From Nannobrachium achirus (Eukaryota; Chordata; Actinopteri; Myctophiformes; Myctophidae): a stretch of DNA of 64,000 bases. Numbering within the stretch: position 1 is the stretch's first letter; each line of letters begins with the position of its first letter. The stretch lies in contig OY997651.1 in NCBI GenBank assembly GCA_963921795.1, forward strand, positions 48,938,018 through 49,002,017, read 5' to 3'. Made by a program: the position numbers and the translations under genes. Positions 60,950-64,000 of this stretch are shown in pieces. The notes under the pieces are model-generated. The model made no database searches and had not been told where the DNA came from. It worked only from the letters and a program-made list of their open reading frames with translations.

Positions 60950-63500
60950 GGGACTGTGGGACCACCCACCGAGTTTGAGACCAGTAACGTGTTGGGAAGT
61001 GGAGTTATGGCTGTTTAAAGCCCAGCCAATAGGAAGGCAGGGGGCGGGGCTTAAACAACAGATCATTCCTATTGGCCATCTTAGTACTCACGAAAAGTTT
61101 CAAGACCCTACCATGCTGCAAACTGGAGTTATACCTGTTTAAAGCTCAGCCAATAGGAACATAGGGGTGGGGCTTAAATGGGGCAGGGCTTAAGTAATAA
61201 GTCCCCATTGGCCGCTTAAGTCCAGATGCCAACTTTCAAGACGGTACCATGCTGTGAAGTGGAGTTATGGCTGTTTAAAGCCCAGCCAATAGGAATACAG
61301 AGGGGGCTTAATCAATTACAGCTCGTCCCTATTGGCCAGGGAAAAAAAGGCCAAAGTTGTGTGAGCGTTTTAAAGTTTAAGTCCCCCATTCAAAGTCAAT
61401 GGCATTTTTGGGCTTCGTTTTTTGCGAATTACGTCGCCATGGTAACGCGGATCGGAAAGAAACGTAATATCACACCATTCCCGGAAGAGCTGCACATTTT
61501 GATGTATATATTGCGGGGGTGGCGTAAATCGTGCGGCAGTTATTACGTGCCGAAATTTGTGGCGAAACTAATTAATTAAACTAGAAAATAAAATTTCAAC
61601 GAAATTTTAAGTGTGCCAGCAGCTCGCCAAGTGTGTGCAACCTTGTGTAGCGGTTGGTGTTAGCATTAGCTTTAACATTATCATCTATACGACAAACGGT
61701 TCATGAGATATAGAGGCACTTCCTGTTTGGCGAAGGAAGCACCAATTAAGGTTAAGGACTCTTAATCAAGTCATATGACACCACCCACGCGTCTGTATGA
61801 CAAACGGTTCATGAGATATAGAGGCACTTCCTGTTTGGCAAAGGGCACTTCCTGTTTGGCGAAGGAAGCACCAATTAAGGTTAAGAACTCTTAATCAAGT
61901 CATAGAGGCACTTCCTGTTTGGCGAAGGGCACTTCCTGTTGCAGAGGGGGCGAGGCTTAATCAATTACAGCTCATCCCTATTGGCCGGAAAAAGACCAAA
62001 GTTGTGTCTGCATTTTAAAGTTTAAATGACGTTGCTAGGCAAAAGTGTGGCAGAGTTATGTGGCGCCAAAGTTTCTGTCCCCCATTCAAAGTCAATGGGG
62101 TTTTTGGGCGTCGTTTTTTGCGAATTACGTCGCCATGGTAACGCGGATCGGAAAGAAAAGTAATAGCACCCCATTCCTGGCCGAGCCGCACGTTTTGATG
62201 TATATATTGCGGGGTTGGCGTAAATTGTGCGGCAGTTATTACGTACCGAAATTTGTGGTGACATTATGTATGTACTTAATCAAGGACTCTTAACACATTG
62301 GGTGCCCACGGTGATTCAGGGTTTACCCTCGCAGGGGCCCATCGTCTCCATGGCAACACGTCATTTTACGTACCTTCGCGTGGAAAAAGTATCCGTAATG
62401 TGTTGAGTAAATGTAATCCAAGTATGTCCAGTTTATTTTCACAATGATCTTTTCTTTCAGGACAGATTTCCTGTTTGGCGAAGAGCACTTCCTGTTTCAG
62501 AGGGGGCGGGGCTTAATCAATTACAGCTCATCCCTATTGGCCGGAAAAAGACCAAAGTTGTGTGTGCACTTTAAAGTTTAAACTAGAAAAGAACATTTCT
62601 AAGAAATCTTAAGTGTGCCTGCAGCTCGCTAAGTGTGTGCACTGTGCAACCTTGTATAGCAGTTGGTGTTAGTGTTAGCATTGTCACAGACTTGTGGGGG
62701 TTTATGCGCGTAGTTTTTTACGAATTACGTTGCCATGGTAACGCGGATCGGAAAGAAAAGTAATAGCACACCATTCCCGGCCGAGCCGCACATTTTGATG
62801 TATATATTGCGGGGGTGGCGTAAATCGTGCGGCAGTTATTACGTGCCGAAATTTCCCCCATTCAAAGTCTATGGGGTTTTTGGGCGTTGTTTTTTTGCGA
62901 ATTACGTCGTCATGGTAACGCGGATCGGAAAGAAAAGTAATAGCACACCATTCCCGGCCGAGCCGCACGTTTTGATGTATATATTTCGGGGGAGGCGTAA
63001 ATTGTGCGGCAGTTATTACGTGCCGAAATTTGCGGGAAGATGATGAAGATTATGAAGTATGGCGGAATACAATAAGTGTTTTGCCATTGCATTGCATGGC
63101 AGGCACACTTAACTAAGTATGGCGGATTACAATTACATTTGTTTTGCCATTGCATTGCATGGCAGGCACACTTAATTAAGTATGGCGGAGTACAATAAGT
63201 GTTTTGCCATTGCATGGCAGGCACACACACAAAAAAAAAAAAAACTTTGGCGCCACATTACTCTGGCATACTTTTGCTTAGCAACATGATTTAAACTTTA
63301 AACGCTCACACGACTTTGGACTTTTCCGGCCAATAGGGACGAGCTGTAATTGATTAAGCCCCGCCCCCTCTGTATTCCTATTGGCTGGGTTTAAACAGCC
63401 ATAACTCCAGTTCACAGCATGGTACCGTCTTGAAACTTGGTGTCTGGACTTAAACGGCCAATAAGAACGTATTACTTAAGCCCCGCCCCCTCTTCAGCCC
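60950..63500. repeat. GC-box/CCAAT-bearing dispersed repeat, mainly reverse copies
   Basis: At least four reverse copies of the CGCACGTTTTGATGTATATA to TTACGTCGCCATGGTAACGC block (about 61,380-61,560, 62,070-62,265, 62,706-62,855, 62,870-63,040) are interleaved with CCAATAGG, GGGGCGGGGCTTAA and GGCACTTCCTGTTTGGCGAA units. The end of the region (63,240-63,500) is again forward. Confidence 0.8.
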
Positions 63501-63607
63501 CACCCCCCTCTTTTTGGCCGAAACTTTATTTGGCTATAACTCAACAACCATGTCATACAAACTTGTGGGTAGCGTCATTTGACTTGTTTCAGAGTTCTTC
63601 ACCTTAA

Positions 63608-64000
63608 CTCATTGAGTGCCTATCCCGAACTAATTCGGGATATTCGGGATCAAAAACAATTTTTTATTTGCTATTTTACTATTTTACCGAGCTGCTTGGA
63701 GCAACGTGGGCGCTCACCAACGAGAGACGCTAGATGCTCCAACGATTTATTCCATTGAAAATGGTTTAAAATAAAGTTTAGACCCCCCCAATGTTCACCC
63801 AATGTTCATTGTAGGCGGCGCGACGTATTCCAGGGTGCCTATCCCGAACTAGTCCGGGATATTTAATGAAATGAATAAAAATGATAAGAGGCCTTCTGAA
63901 GCCTGGCCTGATTTTTCTAGCTACTAGCCAAAAGCTAGCAACCTCCCGGCCGGCCGTTATTTGCGAACGAAATCGCCAATCTCCGCCTAATCCAATAAAA
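63608..64000. mobile_element. TTAA element, family E, copy 3 (cut by window end)
   Basis: TTAA at 63604-63607 precedes CTCATTGAGTGCCTATCCCG. The sequence follows copy 1 (GAGCTGCTTGGAGCAACGTG, ATTCCATTGAAAATGG, GGCCTTCTGAAGCCTGGCCT) to the window edge. An internal TCCCGAACTAGTCCGG block repeats the start. Confidence 0.85.

Noticed and set aside
61438..63043. Short frame containing MVTRIGKKSNSTPFPAEPH repeated in several places
   Set aside because: It recurs only because the underlying DNA repeat recurs. Copies break at different points and no start, domain or longer frame is shared.

Overview
The window looks like intron-rich, repeat-dense euchromatin of a bony fish (teleost). The reasons are teleost-style immune-receptor and zinc-finger exons with GT-AG introns, a tRNA-derived SINE with the common teleost body, dense hAT and TTAA-flanked DNA elements, fish-type LINE and Ty3/gypsy-like remnants, and abundant (CA)n and (AG)n microsatellites. 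The species cannot be fixed from the sequence. No bacterial operon, CRISPR array or intact virus is present.

Two host genes are supported, both on the minus strand. (1) About 14.2-20.6 kb: a C2H2 zinc-finger gene with a probable noncoding first exon, four coding exons that join in phase (about 793 aa), an exon-encoded LKQE repeat, and 14 complete fingers plus one collapsed finger. (2) About 28.5-59.9 kb and beyond: the C-terminal part of an NLR-family receptor. Thirteen exons join in perfect phase (721 codons plus stop) and encode, in order, a leucine-rich-repeat exon, a PRY/SPRY (B30.2) domain, an acidic repetitive linker, a FIIND (ZU5 plus UPA) with the His/Ser pair needed for self-cleavage, and a terminal CARD. 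The FISNA/NACHT part would lie above position 64,000. This is an NLRP1-like inflammasome tail placed behind a B30.2 domain. The B30.2 exon carries an in-frame TAA inside its own perfect splice donor, so retention or splicing of one intron would switch between a B30.2-terminated protein and one carrying FIIND-CARD.

Almost everything else is mobile or repetitive DNA, often nested. From 2.6 to 5.3 kb a LINE fragment is split by a TIR element that is itself split by a Harbinger-like MITE. From 5.5 to 7.8 kb three TTAA elements lie head to tail sharing single TTAA sites. A second LINE copy lies at 8.0-9.5 kb. At 11.3-13.2 kb a TTAA element is interrupted by a hAT with an exact 8-bp duplication. 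Other blocks are a hAT at 17.3-18.6 kb, a large element with a repeated 15-bp motif at 21.8-24.6 kb, TTAA and hAT elements inside the NLR introns, and a hAT at 35.4-42.0 kb that contains a broken LTR retrotransposon lacking reverse transcriptase, one LTR of which holds a solo LTR. Minisatellites occupy 45.7-49.1 kb, and a GC-box-bearing repeat family occupies 58.7-63.5 kb.

The most novel-looking signals are the B30.2-FIIND-CARD receptor with its stop-in-donor switch, a dispersed family of about 12 short hairpins (roughly 60-75 nt, arms up to 26 bp or more, covarying), and a perfect 69-bp-arm palindrome flanked by a 14-bp direct repeat.
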